From assembly GCA_018224455.1 (NCBI GenBank), contig JAGTUY010000223.1:1-15293 (forward strand): a DNA stretch of 15,293 nucleotides, written 5' to 3'. Below, one piece after another: positions 14,246-15,293 of this stretch. The DNA comes from Desulfosarcina sp. GTDB lineage: Bacteria > Desulfobacterota > Desulfobacteria > Desulfobacterales > Desulfosarcinaceae. The translations under genes and the position numbers were made by a program. Numbering within the stretch: the stretch's first letter is position 1; each line of letters begins with the position of its first letter. Below the pieces are notes generated by a model. That model ran no database searches and was not told the origin of the DNA. It saw nothing but the letters and a program-made list of their open reading frames with translations.

Positions 14246-14532
14246 TATGCCATTAGAAAGATTTATACGCCGCCTAATGCCAGCCTCACGGGCGGCATGG
14301 TCCTCGCCGTCCCGTGAACACAAGATTCACAATCAGACGCATGAATTTTGTCGTGTTCCAGTTCAATCTTTATATCCTCCAAGGATATCCCTTTGCGTTC
14401 GGCATACATCCTAATGGTCATCGACGTGCATGCCCCCAAGCCTGCCAACAAGAATCCATATGGCGCAGGGCCGCTAGCGGCACCGCCGACGGTTTTCGGT
14501 TCGTCGGCAATGAGCGAAGCGATTCTTTCCAT
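14237..14532 (-). pseudogene. OsmC family protein, frameshifted and truncated
   Basis: OsmC proteins are thiol peroxidases that reduce organic hydroperoxides with two cysteines. The open frame 14532-14263 (89 residues) keeps the family core: LIADEPKTVGG, GPAPYGFLLAGLGACTSMTIRMYAERKG with the first cysteine (Cys35), then HDKIHASDCESC. After Cys71 the frame turns non-homologous and stops. Deleting a TG duplication near 14320 would restore a frame reading RDGEDHAAREAGIRRRINLS to a stop at 14239-14237. Even so, the C-terminal CPVH-type motif with the second cysteine is absent; the usual length is about 130-140. At the 5' end, in-frame homology-like sequence (QQYQ) precedes the ATG, and there is no ribosome-binding site. 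It follows the AhpD-like gene by 23 bases. Probably inactive. Confidence 0.65.
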
Positions 14533-14555
14533 CTGGTATTGTTGGCTTGGAATCT

Positions 14556-15092
14556 TTAAACGGCCTGTGCAGCCGGCAAATCAAGATCGGTATCGTTAAT
14601 ATGATTAAAGAAATTCGATAACGTCTTTTGAGCGATGATGACGGTGATTTCTGCTGCATGCGTATCGGTGAAGCCGGCATTCTTAAACGATTCAAGATCA
14701 CCATCGCTCACGAAACCTTTCGTTTCAAGCACCTTTAAGGTGAAGTTCACCAAAGCCGCGTGCTTGGCATCTGAAGCAGTTGCTTTGCGGATATTGAGGG
14801 TCTCTTCGGTATCCATTCCTTTTGAGGATAGGCCTATGGTATGCGCGGCAACACAATAATCACAACCGTTGGCCTGGCTGACCACGATCCTTACAATATC
14901 TTGCTCAAGGGGAGAAAAGTTTCCGCCGGTGATCATTTCGTCAAGTTTTAGATAGGCGTTCAAGGTTACTGAACTATTGGCCATGCCCTTGAAAATATTC
15001 GGTACCATGCCAAATTTCGATGCAATGGCGTCATAGGTGTTTTTTGTATCTTGATCCGCTTTTTCATGAGTGATTATCGGTAATCTGGCCAT
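14556..15092 (-). CDS. Carboxymuconolactone decarboxylase/AhpD-like family, peroxidase-related protein
   Basis: The product is 178 residues, soluble and all-helical in prediction. It carries the AhpD-type redox motif NGCDYCVAAH (Cys77, Cys80, His84), in which the two cysteines cycle between dithiol and disulfide and the histidine assists. The N-terminal LPIITHEKADQDTKNTYDAI and FGMVPNIFKGMANS are typical of the peroxidase-related CMD subfamily. The ATG at 15092 is preceded on the minus strand by AAAGGA (15105-15100). It lies between a DUF3179-like gene (39-base gap upstream) and the decayed OsmC relative, so it is probably part of an oxidative-stress or thiol-redox operon. The exact electron donor and substrate cannot be told from sequence. 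Confidence 0.92.
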   Translation of the reverse strand: MARLPIITHEKADQDTKNTYDAIASKFGMVPNIFKGMANSSVTLNAYLKLDEMITGGNFSPLEQDIVRIVVSQANGCDYCVAAHTIGLSSKGMDTEETLNIRKATASDAKHAALVNFTLKVLETKGFVSDGDLESFKNAGFTDTHAAEITVIIAQKTLSNFFNHINDTDLDLPAAQAV

Positions 15093-15131
15093 GGTGGTGT
15101 CCTTTCTGTTGTCCTTGGTTGGTATTATCTA

Positions 15132-15293
15132 TCATTTCATTAGCTTGGTAGTGGGGTGCGATTTCTTCCAGTTTGACCATTTTGTGTCGGTGGATTTCAC
15201 TTCGGGAAGCCATCGTTTGAAATAGTGCCCCTGAATGCCCATCAGCCCACCCTTTTTAGGGTACCAGAGCGTTCCCGTCTCTTTATCAACCAG
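15132..15293 (-). CDS. DUF3179-like protein, C-terminal 53 residues only
   Basis: A frame entering from the right edge reads LVDKETGTLWYPKKGGLMGI at the edge, continues through YFKRWLPEV and WSNWKKSHPTTKLMK, and stops at 15134-15132. The pattern (D-ETGTLW, then G-L-GI-G, then W--WKK-HP-TK) matches from memory the C-terminal part of DUF3179 proteins, which are often exported and of unknown role. Only the 3' end is in the window, so signal peptide and length cannot be judged. It precedes the AhpD-like gene on the same strand by 39 bases, so the two are probably co-transcribed. Confidence 0.65.
   Translation of the reverse strand: MVDKETGTLWYPKKGGLMGIQGHYFKRWLPEVKSTDTKWSNWKKSHPTTKLMK

Noticed and set aside
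1..15293. tRNA, rRNA, riboswitch, prophage, insertion sequence or toxin-antitoxin genes
   Set aside because: Reading both strands I found no tRNA-like cloverleaf, no rRNA-like sequence, no transposase or integrase motif, and no paired small toxin/antitoxin genes.

Overview
The window is about 15.3 kb of bacterial chromosome carrying mostly housekeeping and envelope genes. The genes are GC-rich and densely packed on both strands, and the two most AT-rich stretches by eye are intergenic repeat elements. The gene set (a lone thiolase 3' end, gyrA next to gpsA, radC, pgk, a class A penicillin-binding protein and several small cysteine- or histidine-rich proteins), with TTGAC/TTAGAT-type promoters, looks most like a Desulfobacterota (deltaproteobacterial, sulfate-reducer-like) genome. 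That assignment is an inference from style and content, because no rRNA or lineage marker is present.

Layout, left to right. (1) 2-310: the 3' end of a thiolase. A 51-residue two-helix membrane protein (412-567) and an AI-2E/PerM-type transporter (737-1834) follow. (2) 1893-5428: gyrA and gpsA, only five bases apart and almost certainly co-transcribed. (3) 5430-6857: two related AT-rich repeat elements in the same orientation bracket radC and a small four-cysteine-motif protein. (4) 6910-8866: pgk, then a VTT/TVP38 (DedA-like) membrane protein. (5) 8863-10030: a good sigma70-like promoter and a 353-residue protein of unknown function, which converges with an alpha/beta hydrolase of the monoacylglycerol lipase type on the minus strand. 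(6) 11121-11718: a small membrane/coiled-coil protein and a YhbY-like RNA-binding protein. (7) 11731-13704, minus strand: a class A (bifunctional) penicillin-binding protein, divergent from a histidine-rich small protein (13895-14194). (8) 14237-15293, minus strand: a redox-flavoured cluster with the end of a DUF3179-like gene, an AhpD-like CxxC peroxidase and a decayed OsmC relative.

Functional themes are DNA topology (GyrA), phospholipid precursor supply (GpsA), glycolysis/gluconeogenesis (Pgk), ribosome/RNA handling (YhbY) and cell-wall synthesis (PBP1A). No phage, CRISPR array, insertion sequence, toxin-antitoxin pair, tRNA or rRNA was seen, and I found no clear new multi-gene system. The points most worth a second look are the paired palindromic repeat elements around radC, the uncharacterised 353-residue protein, the histidine-rich putative metal-binding protein, the conserved-looking Cys-motif protein, and the OsmC gene that a two-base duplication plus loss of its C-terminus appear to have inactivated.
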